Assembly: GCF_000317515.1 (NCBI RefSeq)
Contig: NC_019738.1
Location: forward strand, 5,048,001 to 5,112,000
Length of the DNA: 64,000 bases
Direction: 5' to 3'
Origin: Allocoleopsis franciscana PCC 7113
GTDB lineage: Bacteria; Cyanobacteriota; Cyanobacteriia; Cyanobacteriales; Coleofasciculaceae
Below, piece after piece: positions 53,601 to 61,514 of the stretch. Each line of letters begins with the position of its first letter. Within the stretch, counting starts at the first letter, position 1. Below the pieces are notes generated by a model. That model did no database searches, was not told the origin of the DNA, and saw nothing but the letters and a program-made list of their open reading frames with translations. The translations under genes and the position numbers were made by a program.

Positions 53601-55237
53601 GTGGAGATGGCATCATTGATTTGAACTCTGCCTGCACCGCTATTATCTCTGTTGGCATTTAGATTCAAATTCAGCTTGCCACTCGTAGAACTGATTCCCG
53701 CATTCAGAATAATGTCATTGTCAGCATCCAATGTAAGAGTCGCCTCTCCACCGACTGTCTTGTTGATCGGTGCATCGGTATTTTGAGTGATGTTGCCTTG
53801 GTCAGTGCCTCCAATATCCGTTGTAATCGTAACGTTAGTGCCAGTGTTAAGTGCGGTATTGATGTTGGCGACATCCACCTGATTGGTGCCAATCGCACCG
53901 CCCCCGCCATTGACAATCGTGATATCCGTTGGGTCAATCAACCAAGTGCCACCTGTACCATTAAAAGCAGAAGCATCGGGAGTACTGGTGAGATTGAGAA
54001 ACTGCTTACCAGAGGTTTCAATCAATCCGCCATTCCCAGAAAATACTCCTCCCCGTGCAGTTAAGGTTCCGTGGATGCTGGCAGTATCCGTGGCAAACAC
54101 GATCACTCTCCCACCATCACCGCTATTCAGGGCGTCGGCAGTAATCATCGAGTCATGACTGACAAGGGTTTGGGACGCATTCGGAACAGTGCCTGTACCC
54201 CGATAATCCCCGCCCATTCGCACCGTGCCACCGCCATTAGAACCATTGGCGCTAATATGGGCACCCAAAACTTCCACTTGGTTGCCCAAGACATTCACGA
54301 CACCGCCAGTTTCACCCGCAGCATCCAAAGTACCAGAGGCAGTAGCGGTTCCCGCTTCAGTGGAAATTACTTGTCCAGAATTAGTTAGTACTACCTGTCC
54401 TGAAGAATTAACTGCAACACCCGATGCCACAGTCCCACCGCTTCCAGTCAGCAACTGGGGCAAAGAAAGCGGTGTAATTCCGGAAGTAGCCGCAGTTGCT
54501 GTTGGGTCAATCTCCAAACTGAGTAGATGTCCCGCTTGACTCAGGCGAACTAAATTCGACCCAGGCACAGCCGCCATCATAATTTGTCCCCCTGGTGCCG
54601 AAAGTTGCCCGGTATTGACAACAGTGCCACCCAATAAGGTTAAATTCTGTCCCTGACTAACTGCCAAATTGCCAGCATTGATAATACTTCCTGGCTGATT
54701 TGTGGTGAAGGCAAATGTACTCGGTGTTCCGACTAATGCCGTGTAATTATTAACACCTGTAGCATTAAACCAATTATCCTTAAAACCAATTCCATCAGCG
54801 GTCGTTGCGGTAAAGGCAGCAGGTACATTTAAGCTAGCATTTGTGCCAAAGACAATTCCGGCTGGATTCATCAAAAATAAGTTGGAATTGCCCCCTGTTA
54901 CCTGAATTAAACCATTAATAACTGAAGGGTCACCACCAGTTACACGTCCCAGGATATTCTGGATATTCGGGTTCGAGAGAAAATTTGCAGTCTGATTGGC
55001 GTTAAGACCAAACTGAGAGAAACTATGAAAGAGATTCGCTCCATCTCCTGATAAACGACCCCCCGTGATATCAATGCGGTTGCCATCAGGAGTAACCTGG
55101 GTGTCAGTGCCATCGGCAGCAGGAATAATCGGTTGAGCAGATACCGATTTAGCGGCTTTCAATGTTAAAGTAGTGGCTGTGAAAGGAATACATCCTACCA
55201 GAGATAGAACTATCAGTAAATGTTGAGTTCTTTTCAT
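50651..55237 (-). CDS. Two-partner-secretion haemagglutinin-like protein with C-terminal CHAT domain
   Basis: 1,528 aa, ATG 55237. A signal peptide (MKRTQHLLIVLSLVGCIPF, cleavage near SVSAQP) is followed by a TPS/filamentous haemagglutinin domain (DGNRIDITGGRLSGDGANLF, FLSNPNIQNILGRVTGGDPS, GLIQVTGGNSNLFLMNPAGI) that guides export through an outer-membrane TpsB pore. A long beta-helix-type region rich in Gly, Asn, Thr (GGNI.F.G-like repeats) runs to about 1000. The C-terminal 350 residues form a CHAT caspase-like peptidase with His1370 (HLATHARF) and Cys1413 (LVLSACRTALGD). No TpsB gene is adjacent. Many apparent plus-strand frames inside are shadows of this gene. Confidence 0.92.
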   Translation of the reverse strand: MKRTQHLLIVLSLVGCIPFTATTLTLKAAKSVSAQPIIPAADGTDTQVTPDGNRIDITGGRLSGDGANLFHSFSQFGLNANQTANFLSNPNIQNILGRVTGGDPSVINGLIQVTGGNSNLFLMNPAGIVFGTNASLNVPAAFTATTADGIGFKDNWFNATGVNNYTALVGTPSTFAFTTNQPGSIINAGNLAVSQGQNLTLLGGTVVNTGQLSAPGGQIMMAAVPGSNLVRLSQAGHLLSLEIDPTATAATSGITPLSLPQLLTGSGGTVASGVAVNSSGQVVLTNSGQVISTEAGTATASGTLDAAGETGGVVNVLGNQVEVLGAHISANGSNGGGTVRMGGDYRGTGTVPNASQTLVSHDSMITADALNSGDGGRVIVFATDTASIHGTLTARGGVFSGNGGLIETSGKQFLNLTSTPDASAFNGTGGTWLIDPTDITIVNGGGGAIGTNQVDVANINTALNTGTNVTITTDIGGTDQGNITQNTDAPINKTVGGEATLTLDADNDIILNAGISSTSGKLNLNLNANRDNSGAGRVQINDAISTLGGNITINGTSNGTDIHGIFVNSSINSGGGNITFNGTSIGSGLSAGIFVNENESITSEGGNIVFTGSSSSYVGILNKDASTIDSGGGTITFDGTSTGMGMGMGEPGRGISSEGVVLSQGGDINFTGNSLTEIGIFNNNEIDSKGGDITFNSTTQGTNDSAIGIFVNGNITSENGNVEFTGNSSNTGIYVTNANIASGSGNLTLSADKMIFDGTSAGTGTGNLRLQPVTPNLNLDIGGTFLSAAALAQFNGFSSMAIGGNDSSGDITLSDNVTFNTPVTLQSANGSINTNGFTITGAGDITLIANQGITTSSIINPGRQITITSNSGNIDTRAGTLNTSSTTGNGGDITLKSTEGAITTGNLNASGVTGGGAIAISARTQMTTGAIDSSASSGNGGNVFLDPLNDIQVVSINAQGGTGGTGGTVDITTDQFFRATGSFTAQNGITASISTAGGVGGGSITIRHGGGSLNTPFDVGNAGLNGTSSAITNGIDTLSPFRTFPGPFKLGDISLVTPSFFLDQNVLFNRDYQGNIPDNDKTLALLELPPSIGWLEIDAAFAEMEEFFTYQFEQYLGLPLSETVSLEQARATLRKNQAATGVKSALVYAVFVPDTQVPEATEDTANSGLETQTQRLLQRIPKDTDQLQLLVVTADGKAIGRRVPNTTRAQVVAMASLLRSRITDPRQPRHRYIPMAEQLDQWLVAPIKKDLQTEGIQNLVYIMDVGLRSLPMAALYDGRKFLVERYSIGMMPSLGLTNTQYQDIKNSQVLAMGASQFTDENPLPAVPVELSLITSRLWQGKSYLNQGFTLNNLKAQRRQKPFGIVHLATHARFRPGTRDNTYIRLWNSKLSLGELPQLGWNNPPVELLVLSACRTALGDREAELGFAGLAAQAGVKSVLGSVWNISDEGTLALMTEFYQQLKQAPIKAQALQQAQLAMLRGEVRLQGGELRTTTGEKLPLPPELAKLGDRDFSHPNYWSGFTMIGSPW

Positions 55238-55431
55238 AGAGAATTCTTATCCTTTTCGCTTTATACCCCATTCCTCGATAGGAGGAACGCAGGTAAAATC
55301 CCTGATTTCAAAGCTGATTAAACGGGGTAGAAGTGGATAACGGATAAAATTGTGTAATGGATAGTCTTAAACGTGAAGCGCTCCGTTGGAGAGCGATCGC
55401 AAATTTCAGCTTTTGGATGAGAGTAACTTGA

Positions 55432-55644
55432 TTGAAGAAAGCCTATTACTTTAAAGTACAAAAATTATCAATTCGTGCATCAGGGATACAAGCTATCCAG
55501 CTCATCCAACGCGAAATGGCAATGGAACTCGAAGAACAAGAGCCATTACGAATAAAGCGCTTGCCGGATGGCAGCGCTCAATTATTGCTCCGTTCACAAA
55601 GATATAGCAGTCCCCAAGGCGATGAGGACAAAGCAAAATACTGA
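55432..55644 (+). CDS. Possible small protein (70 aa)
   Basis: TTG start at 55432, MKKAYYFKVQKLSIRASGIQ, ending SSPQGDEDKAKY. No ATG is available near the start and no clear ribosome binding site is seen; an internal ATG begins MAMELEEQEPLRIKRLPDGS. The sequence has the composition of a real protein with helix (IQLIQREMAMELEEQ) and strand parts. It is divergent from the CHAT gene. Unknown family. Confidence 0.35.
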   Translation: MKKAYYFKVQKLSIRASGIQAIQLIQREMAMELEEQEPLRIKRLPDGSAQLLLRSQRYSSPQGDEDKAKY

Positions 55645-55839
55645 AACCTTTACCAGTCAAACTTCTGCCTTGGAGCCTTCTGCCTTCTGTTATAAGTTCT
55701 GAGCGTACAAAGTGATGTGTTGAAGGGATGAAGAATTAAAAGCGATCGCATCCCGATAAAAACCCAGTTCTACTCACTTGGATGCGATCGCTATTTTGGA
55801 CACTGAAGAGGGAATAGATACACTACCCTGGTTTTTGCC
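55645..55839. repeat. Gap with GGCAGAA-type heptamers and HIP1 sites
   Basis: Inverted heptamers (cttctgcc, agccttctgccttctg) occur at 55663-55690, then two HIP1 octamers (55742 and 55784) within inverted gcgatcgc context. It holds no gene. Confidence 0.45.
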
Positions 55840-56439
55840 TTAAAAATCATCTAAGAATGCACTAAGGCGGTTTAGCAAGGGGTCGTCAATTTCTGCTGGG
55901 GGAGCAGTCGGAGTCACAACTTCTGCCTGTTTTACTTCTGGTACGAACGGGCGAGAAGACTCAGATTTCGGCTGCTGATTGACGATTTGGCTCAACTGCG
56001 CCAATTGCCCAGAGAGTTGATTGAGCTGACGTTCAATTGCATCTAATCGGCTGGATTCTCTGTTCAAAAGTTGATGGAGTTGGGGTTCTATTGCCTCCAA
56101 TCGACTAGATTCTCTGTTCAAAAGTTGATTCAGCTTGGGTTCTATCGCCTCCCATCGACCAGATTCCTGACGCAAAAAACGCTGCTCAAACTCAGCCAAT
56201 TGGCGCTTGAGTTCAGCCACGGGTTGTTCCATCTGCCCCGCTTTGGGCGTTGTCGGTCTTACAGATTCGGGTACGCACAAAAATTGCCATAACGCTTCTT
56301 TACAAAGGTCGCTAAACGTTTTGTGCGGTTGTTTCATTAACTCCGTTTCCACAACCGCTAACAATGTTTCGTCAGCCACCTCTGAATTGAACGTAACCGG
56401 TTTAGTGATCTTTTTCGACCAAGGGAACATTAGTTTCAA
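55840..56439 (-). CDS. Coiled-coil ParR-like partner of the ParM-like actin
   Basis: 199 aa, ATG 56439, overlapping the upstream actin gene by 4 bp. The N-terminus contains FSDLCKEALWQFLCVPE, a helix with the look of a DNA-binding ribbon-helix-helix/ParR region. The middle has about three 17-residue repeats of the type LNRESSRLEAIEPQLHQL forming a coiled coil. The C-terminus (DDPLLNRLSAFLDDF) is an acidic, hydrophobic tail of the kind ParR uses to cap ParM filaments. Function by position and design only; no homology to plasmid ParR is claimed. Confidence 0.55.
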   Translation of the reverse strand: MKLMFPWSKKITKPVTFNSEVADETLLAVVETELMKQPHKTFSDLCKEALWQFLCVPESVRPTTPKAGQMEQPVAELKRQLAEFEQRFLRQESGRWEAIEPKLNQLLNRESSRLEAIEPQLHQLLNRESSRLDAIERQLNQLSGQLAQLSQIVNQQPKSESSRPFVPEVKQAEVVTPTAPPAEIDDPLLNRLSAFLDDF

Positions 56440-57620
56440 ACCTTAGCAGAGCGAGTAGCCGATGCTGCCAACTGAGCTTCACCATAAATATACTGCCCTA
56501 AGGCATTGGCTTGCCGCGAGGGTGCAGCTAAGTGGGCATTAATCTTAGCCTCTTTCAGTAAACGTTGGATGTCATCCCAGAAGAACTCACCACCCCCTCC
56601 GGTGAGAATCACATCCGTGACGCGCTCCGGCAGCCATGCTAGCACGCGGCTACACATTTCGCGAGAGAAACTCTCTTTCAGGTTAGGCAGAAAATCGTCT
56701 AAATTGGTCGGCTTGGTTGCACCTCTGGGACGGTAAAAGCGATCGCCTTTGGGTCGGTTCACTGCCGTAATCAGAGATAGAGATTGACTGTCTGCGCCCT
56801 CAATCTCGGCGGCAACTTGCTCATAAAACTGACTCATGGCAAAGGCTTCGCTCTTAGAAGCTCCTCGCGCAAACCGGAAGCTATCCACCATCAAACAATC
56901 TGTGGTTTGATGCCCAATGTCTACAATTGCCACGGAGAGTCTCGTAAAGTCTGGTCCTGGCCCTTTCTTGGGTTGAGATTCACACCACAAGAGACTGCCA
57001 TATCCTTCTGGCATGACCCAAACTTTGTTAATGTTAATCGACACCGACTCGCCCCGATAAGTCATAATATGAGGCCCACTCAGAAGGCTAACCAACTGAG
57101 CCTTTTCCCGTTCAAACTGATCCTGGGAAAGATAAGGCAGACCGAGTATAACGGATACCTCATCTTTAAAATTGAAGTACCCGATACAGGCCAATACTTT
57201 TGCGAGTGCATCCTCAACTTTCGATTGACCTACGCCAAGATTTGCCCCAAAGTCTGCTGCCAGTTGACCAACAGCATAGCCCTTTCCTTGATACTCCAGC
57301 CACATATCTAATAGTGGATCAGTGGTGCGAGCTTCAAAAATACCCCCACGAGCCTGTTCCATCGATAATTGCTTCACGTTGGCAGGAATGAAGACTACAT
57401 TGTTGGGTTCGCGTGACACACAAGTCTTTGTGGATGTTCGACCTAAGTCCACGCTGAGAATCGATTTCCCCATGTTGGTCGGTTGTCTGGGATTCGCCGG
57501 AGTCGTCGCCGACTTCGGGTTATTCATTGGGGTAGCTGCCGAATTCATCGGCGTAGAAGCCGAATTCATCGGCGTAGAAGCCGAATTCATCGGGGTAGCA
57601 GCAGACTGTTGAACCGTCAT
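56436..57620 (-). CDS. ParM-like actin-family ATPase
   Basis: 394 aa from ATG 57620 (aggag 10 nt upstream; the GTG at 57626 is earlier). After a 45-residue linker of tandem repeats, the actin fold starts with phosphate-1 ILSVDLGRTSTKTCVS. Further motifs are AIVDIGHQTTDCLMVDSFRF (phosphate-2) and VILTGGGGEFF (adenosine). The family matches plasmid-type ParM/StbA and archaeal-like actins that segregate DNA. The downstream coiled-coil gene is its likely adaptor. A centromere-like parC could lie upstream (57621-58147); I see only AATTTGG repeated twice. Being chromosomal, it may be a plasmid relic or have a cellular role. Confidence 0.75.
   Translation of the reverse strand: MTVQQSAATPMNSASTPMNSASTPMNSAATPMNNPKSATTPANPRQPTNMGKSILSVDLGRTSTKTCVSREPNNVVFIPANVKQLSMEQARGGIFEARTTDPLLDMWLEYQGKGYAVGQLAADFGANLGVGQSKVEDALAKVLACIGYFNFKDEVSVILGLPYLSQDQFEREKAQLVSLLSGPHIMTYRGESVSININKVWVMPEGYGSLLWCESQPKKGPGPDFTRLSVAIVDIGHQTTDCLMVDSFRFARGASKSEAFAMSQFYEQVAAEIEGADSQSLSLITAVNRPKGDRFYRPRGATKPTNLDDFLPNLKESFSREMCSRVLAWLPERVTDVILTGGGGEFFWDDIQRLLKEAKINAHLAAPSRQANALGQYIYGEAQLAASATRSAKV
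57517..57600. repeat. 21-bp tandem repeat at the 5' end of the ParM-like gene
   Basis: About four copies of gccgaattcatcggcgtaga plus one base (57538-57558, 57559-57579, 57580-57600, and a degenerate copy at 57517-57537). They encode repeated TPMNSAS units forming a flexible N-terminal tail outside the actin fold. Confidence 0.8.
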
Positions 57621-58147
57621 GAACACTCCTAATCTCTCTTAGCTTCAACAAATTATCATGCAATCCTAACAAGATGCTATACCTTGGACGGACGCAAGTT
57701 CTTGAGAAATTTATTACAACCACCTAGAGCTGGCATCCGTAAATTTGGTTCCTAAATTCCTGTTAATTTGGCTATTTTGTCAAAACTAAGGATATTACTC
57801 TATACAGAATTGGGTGGAATTGTATTTTTCTCATCAATAAATCCTAGCGAAGGTTGTGCTGTAATGGTCGAGCGCCAGCCTACAGACTGTACTGGTGCAA
57901 GCTGTCAGCCTCTAACAGACCCATTGCCTCCGCAACGAATATAAGAAACACAGTTAGCTAAAATTCTTCACCCATAAAGGTTTTAGCCTCTTAACATTTA
58001 TTTACATACTGGCGTTTATTTCTACATACCTAATTAACGCATAACCTCATTACGATGATCGTCTAGCCAATTCCAGCGAGAAGTCCAGAAAAGGCCAGTC
58101 ATCCATCGGGCAATACTCATCTCCAAGATTAAACTTTGACAAATCAC
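57621..58147. other. Gap between the ParM-like gene and the retropepsin gene
   Basis: About 525 bp without a gene on either strand. It is AT-rich and holds the promoter of the ParM-like operon. The word aatttgg occurs at about 57739 and 57764. No iteron array typical of a centromere is obvious. Confidence 0.4.
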
Positions 58148-59167
58148 CTATTGTCCATATCGGCGAAATTCAATGATATTTTCTTTAATGGCAATATCGT
58201 AGCCTTCGTAGAAATCTTGTCCTAATAGACCTTCTTCCATTGCAGGTGGCGCGACAACGACTGACATATTTCTTTTGACACGACCATCAATTTCCATCGA
58301 TTTGAGAATGGTTTTCGAGACTACAATAGCTGCACCATCGGCTACAGTCACTATTGTTGAGCCTTGCGGTTTCAATTGCAACGAAAGGGCAATACTTTCG
58401 GGAATGAGAGTAATAGTAGCCCCTGTATCAAACAGCATGTCAAATTTACGTTGATTATTAAAGCTAACTTCTATAATCGGTGTTCCGTTTCTTCGTCCTT
58501 TGATCGGTATGGAGAAAAATGATGGATTGACATCACCCACAGTGTTCTTTTTCGGTAGTGGTGCCGATTTTTGCTTCGCATCTGCTAAAAAACGCTGATA
58601 TTGGGACAGTTTTGTCTTAGCGACGGCGTGCTGAGGACTAGAAGCCGGCACTTGTTTTAAGAAGTCAATCGCCTGTTGCCAGGAGTTTGCCACCAGTTTC
58701 CAGTCATCGCGAGACACAGCAGATTTACTGATGGTAGACGCACCCATCGCAATATCGATGGCGCGATTATAGGCTTCGGGATTGGCAGAGGGTGATACTG
58801 TCGGAGAGGGAGCTACCTTTGAGGCAAGCGCAAGCTTGGGTTTGAGTACGGGAGCTAGCTTAGCTGATGGACTGGCTGATGGATTGGCTGCCGGACTAGC
58901 TGATGGATTGGCTGATGGATTGGCTGCCGGACTAGCTGATGTACTGGCTACCGGACTGGCTACCGGACTGGCTACCGGACTGGCTGATGGACTGGCTGAT
59001 GGACTGGCTACCGGACTGCCTGATGGACTGGCTGACTGACTGACTGACTGACTCGTTGATGGATTGGCTGAGCTCTCAGAGGAATCACCTGAGCAGCCCA
59101 CACTACTCAATGCCAAAATACCGGACATAATCAGCAGGCTGCCAGGATAGGTAGAAAATTTCCACAT
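58148..59167 (-). CDS. Retropepsin-like aspartic protease lipoprotein
   Basis: 339 aa, ATG 59167. A signal peptide ends in a lipobox (LALSSVGCSG, Cys25), so the protein is lipid-anchored. About 80 residues of Ser/Pro/Ala/Asn repeats (SPSASPVASPVA) form a stalk. A helical region follows (WQQAIDFLKQVPASSPQHAV), then a single-lobe aspartic protease domain with FDMLFDTGATITLIPES, the catalytic D-T-G, and a C-terminal GLLGQDFYEGYDIAIKEN. Such proteases need to dimerise. The exported position suggests a role at the cell surface. Substrate unknown. Confidence 0.85.
   Translation of the reverse strand: MWKFSTYPGSLLIMSGILALSSVGCSGDSSESSANPSTSQSVSQSASPSGSPVASPSASPSASPVASPVASPVASTSASPAANPSANPSASPAANPSASPSAKLAPVLKPKLALASKVAPSPTVSPSANPEAYNRAIDIAMGASTISKSAVSRDDWKLVANSWQQAIDFLKQVPASSPQHAVAKTKLSQYQRFLADAKQKSAPLPKKNTVGDVNPSFFSIPIKGRRNGTPIIEVSFNNQRKFDMLFDTGATITLIPESIALSLQLKPQGSTIVTVADGAAIVVSKTILKSMEIDGRVKRNMSVVVAPPAMEEGLLGQDFYEGYDIAIKENIIEFRRYGQ
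58858..59052. repeat. 12-bp tandem repeats coding for the Ser/Pro/Ala stalk
   Basis: Tandem ggctgatggact/ggctaccggact variants in the retropepsin gene, with a run of gact at the right end (59031-59050). Length polymorphism by slippage is expected. Confidence 0.8.
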
Positions 59168-59396
59168 GATTAATGGCTTTGTGTGAAGAGAGGAGATTGA
59201 ATAGATTTCTCAGTCTTATCTCTTTCGCTAGATAGATGTCAATCGCCAATTTTGCCTAGCTGTGAGGAATTCAAGATAAATGATCAGTACATGCCCCACC
59301 CACTCATTGAGTGACAAAGACTGATTCTTTCAGGATTCCTGAGTATCTCTAATCGGAGCTAGCCAAGGAAAGCGGTTTAATTTCATACTTTATAAT

Positions 59397-59942
59397 TCAT
59401 AATTCATCTTTAGCTTTCTTGGAATCGTGAGTGAGAAGATCGGTTTTGTAGATAACATAGACGCGGAGATTCTTGTCCCACTTCGTTATATTTTTTTCGT
59501 AAGTCAGGCCGTTTTTCATCGCAACCTTTTGAGAGGCAATGTTGTCGTGATCAACCAGGGAAATAAGGCGATTATAGCCAAGTTCCAAGCAACCATAATC
59601 CCGTATGGCGCGTGCCGCTTCTGTTGCTAAACCTTGCCCCCAATATCTCTGATGGAGGGCGTAGCCAATCTCAATTTCTGGCTGATCATCAATTTCTAGA
59701 GCAATTAACCCACATCGGCCTATAAACTGATTATCCGCTTTGTGAATGGTTGCCCACAGACCAAAGCCATGTTTTTTGTAGCTATCCAATATCCCATCCA
59801 ACTGTTGTTTGGTGTCTTCATCGGTTCGCGTACTGCCTAAGAATCTCATCACCTGTGGATCGGCATAAAGCGCAGCTAAATTATCTAAGTCGTTCCAGGT
59901 TAAGTGCCGAAGGATTAGCCGAGGAGTTTCAATCACAATCAT
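59397..59942 (-). CDS. GNAT family N-acetyltransferase (RimJ/RimL type)
   Basis: 181 aa, ATG 59942. MIVIETPRLILRHLTWNDLDNLAALY is the classic start of the RimJ/RimL group. The acetyl-CoA loop appears in EIGYALHQRYWGQGLATEAARAI (Q/RxxGxG/A), and SQKVAMKNGLTYEKNI is the conserved C-terminal motif. It acetylates an amine, possibly the N-terminus of a ribosomal protein or a small molecule; the target is unknown. It stands alone between the retropepsin and era genes. Confidence 0.88.
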   Translation of the reverse strand: MIVIETPRLILRHLTWNDLDNLAALYADPQVMRFLGSTRTDEDTKQQLDGILDSYKKHGFGLWATIHKADNQFIGRCGLIALEIDDQPEIEIGYALHQRYWGQGLATEAARAIRDYGCLELGYNRLISLVDHDNIASQKVAMKNGLTYEKNITKWDKNLRVYVIYKTDLLTHDSKKAKDEL

Positions 59943-60119
59943 TAGAGTTTAAGTTAATCATTTCTAGCAAGATAGGATGATCATAGTTGTTGTCTCTCTA
60001 CTGTTTGAGGATTTAGGAGAAATTTCCTGCTCACTGCGCCAGCAACAGCAGTAAATTGAAGGAGACGGACAACTGGTGTCTGGGCGTATAGAATGATGCC
60101 GTTGGCAACTTCAGAAAAC

Positions 60120-60193
60120 TTAACCCCTCAACGCCTTCCTAACACCCTGGCTTCTTCACAAAGGAACAGGGAAGGGGGAGCGATAAGGGTTAA
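60120..60193 (+). other. Nested inverted repeat upstream of era
   Basis: Outer arms ttaaccc/gggttaa (60120-60126/60187-60193) enclose an inner pair ccctg/caggg (60145-60149/60167-60171). It lies about 80 bp before the era start. It may be a leader structure, a terminator remnant or an interspersed repeat. The remaining 59943-60273 shows no gene. Confidence 0.4.
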
Positions 60194-60273
60194 ATAGCTG
60201 AATTAATTGACCAACAAAATCGTTTCAACCGCCAGGGATAAATGATTAATTTGAAATAAAAAACGCGCACAGC

Positions 60274-61263
60274 ATGGAAGACGATAACACAACAAACCCA
60301 TTGTTAGACACTAACTTAGAGGACATCCTACACGGGTCGATTATTCCCCAAGCCCCAGAAGGATTTAAATCCGGTTTTATCGGCATCATTGGACGCCCTA
60401 ATGTGGGCAAATCAACTTTGATGAATGAATTGGTGGGGCAAAAAATCGCTATCACTTCGCCTGTCGCCCAAACAACGCGCAACCGTCTGCGGGGTATCCT
60501 GACGACGCCAGAAGCGCAGATGATTTTTGTGGATACTCCAGGAATTCACAAGCCACATCACCAACTGGGTAAAGTATTAGTCCAAAATGCCCAAATTGCG
60601 ATTGACTCCGTGGATGTGGTGCTGTTTGTGGTGGATGGAACGGTAGAAGCGGGAGGCGGCGATCGCTTTATCGTCGAACTCCTCACCCATACCCAAACCC
60701 CTGTGATTCTGGGCATCAACAAATCTGATTTACAGCCTTCCCAGCCATCAATTCAGGGGAAATCAATCGATGAAAGTTACAATCAACTCGCGGCACCTCA
60801 TAACTGGAACGTTACGAAATTCTCGGCTCTTACGGGTAACGGGATTGAAGCTTTACAACAACGTTTAATCGATCATCTCGAATTGGGGCCTTATTATTAT
60901 CCCCCTGATTTAGTGACCGATCAACCGGAACGATTCATTATGGGGGAATTAATTCGAGAGCAAATTTTACTGCTTACTCGTGAAGAAGTACCCCACTCCG
61001 TAGCTGTTACGATTGATATCGTCGAGGAAGACCCAAAAATTACCCGTATTCTTGCGACGATTCATGTTGAACGTGATTCCCAAAAAGGAATTGTCATCGG
61101 CAAAGGTGGCAGTATGCTCAAACAAATTGGCAGCGCGGCTCGTGAACAAATGCAAAAATTAATTGCGGGTAAAGTTTATCTAGAATTATTTGTCAAAGTC
61201 GTACCTAAATGGCGACAATCTCGCCTTCAACTGGCAGAATTTGGTTATCAGATAGAAGAATAA
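60274..61263 (+). CDS. era: GTPase Era (16S rRNA maturation, 30S assembly)
   Basis: 329 aa, ATG 60274. G1 is at 40-48 (GRPNVGKS), the switch region PVAQTTRNRL, G3 in FVDTPGIHKP, G4 INKSD and G5 SALTGNG. The C-terminal KH domain (from about 230) has VERDSQKGIVIGKGGSML, the GxxG RNA-binding loop, and closes with KVVPKWRQSRLQLAEFGY. The N-terminal extension of about 33 residues before the G domain is typical of cyanobacteria. Cytoplasmic/membrane-associated. Confidence 0.95.
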   Translation: MEDDNTTNPLLDTNLEDILHGSIIPQAPEGFKSGFIGIIGRPNVGKSTLMNELVGQKIAITSPVAQTTRNRLRGILTTPEAQMIFVDTPGIHKPHHQLGKVLVQNAQIAIDSVDVVLFVVDGTVEAGGGDRFIVELLTHTQTPVILGINKSDLQPSQPSIQGKSIDESYNQLAAPHNWNVTKFSALTGNGIEALQQRLIDHLELGPYYYPPDLVTDQPERFIMGELIREQILLLTREEVPHSVAVTIDIVEEDPKITRILATIHVERDSQKGIVIGKGGSMLKQIGSAAREQMQKLIAGKVYLELFVKVVPKWRQSRLQLAEFGYQIEE

Positions 61264-61347
61264 AAGTTTTTGATGTCAAACATTAACTGAATGTTTGGGT
61301 ACAGATTCATGGACTCAGTTTGTTCCTCTATCCGACAATACCCAAAC

Positions 61348-61384
61348 AAAACCCGCCCTGACTTCTGGAGAAAGGACGGGTTTT
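61348..61384. terminator. Terminator between era and the anti-sigma gene
   Basis: Arms aaaacccg (61348-61355) and cgggtttt (61377-61384) extended by two further pairs after one mismatch. The symmetric A and T flanks allow termination in both directions, which suits the convergent era and anti-sigma genes. Confidence 0.75.
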
Positions 61385-61514
61385 AAGTTATTTTTGTCCG
61401 TGTACCCATCGATTTAGGTCTCAACCTGTCTCTGTAACAATTTAGTCGAGTTCTTGTCAAATCAACAAGACGTTGGTTCTGTTCACCAAACACCAAGCTC
61501 AAGGTTCAACTCGA

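Noticed and set aside
50904-54539. About ten plus-strand open frames of 60-116 codons inside the CHAT/haemagglutinin gene
   Set aside because: They are the shadow of the Gly/Asn/Thr-rich repeats on the minus strand, overlap one another and show no ribosome binding site or domain.
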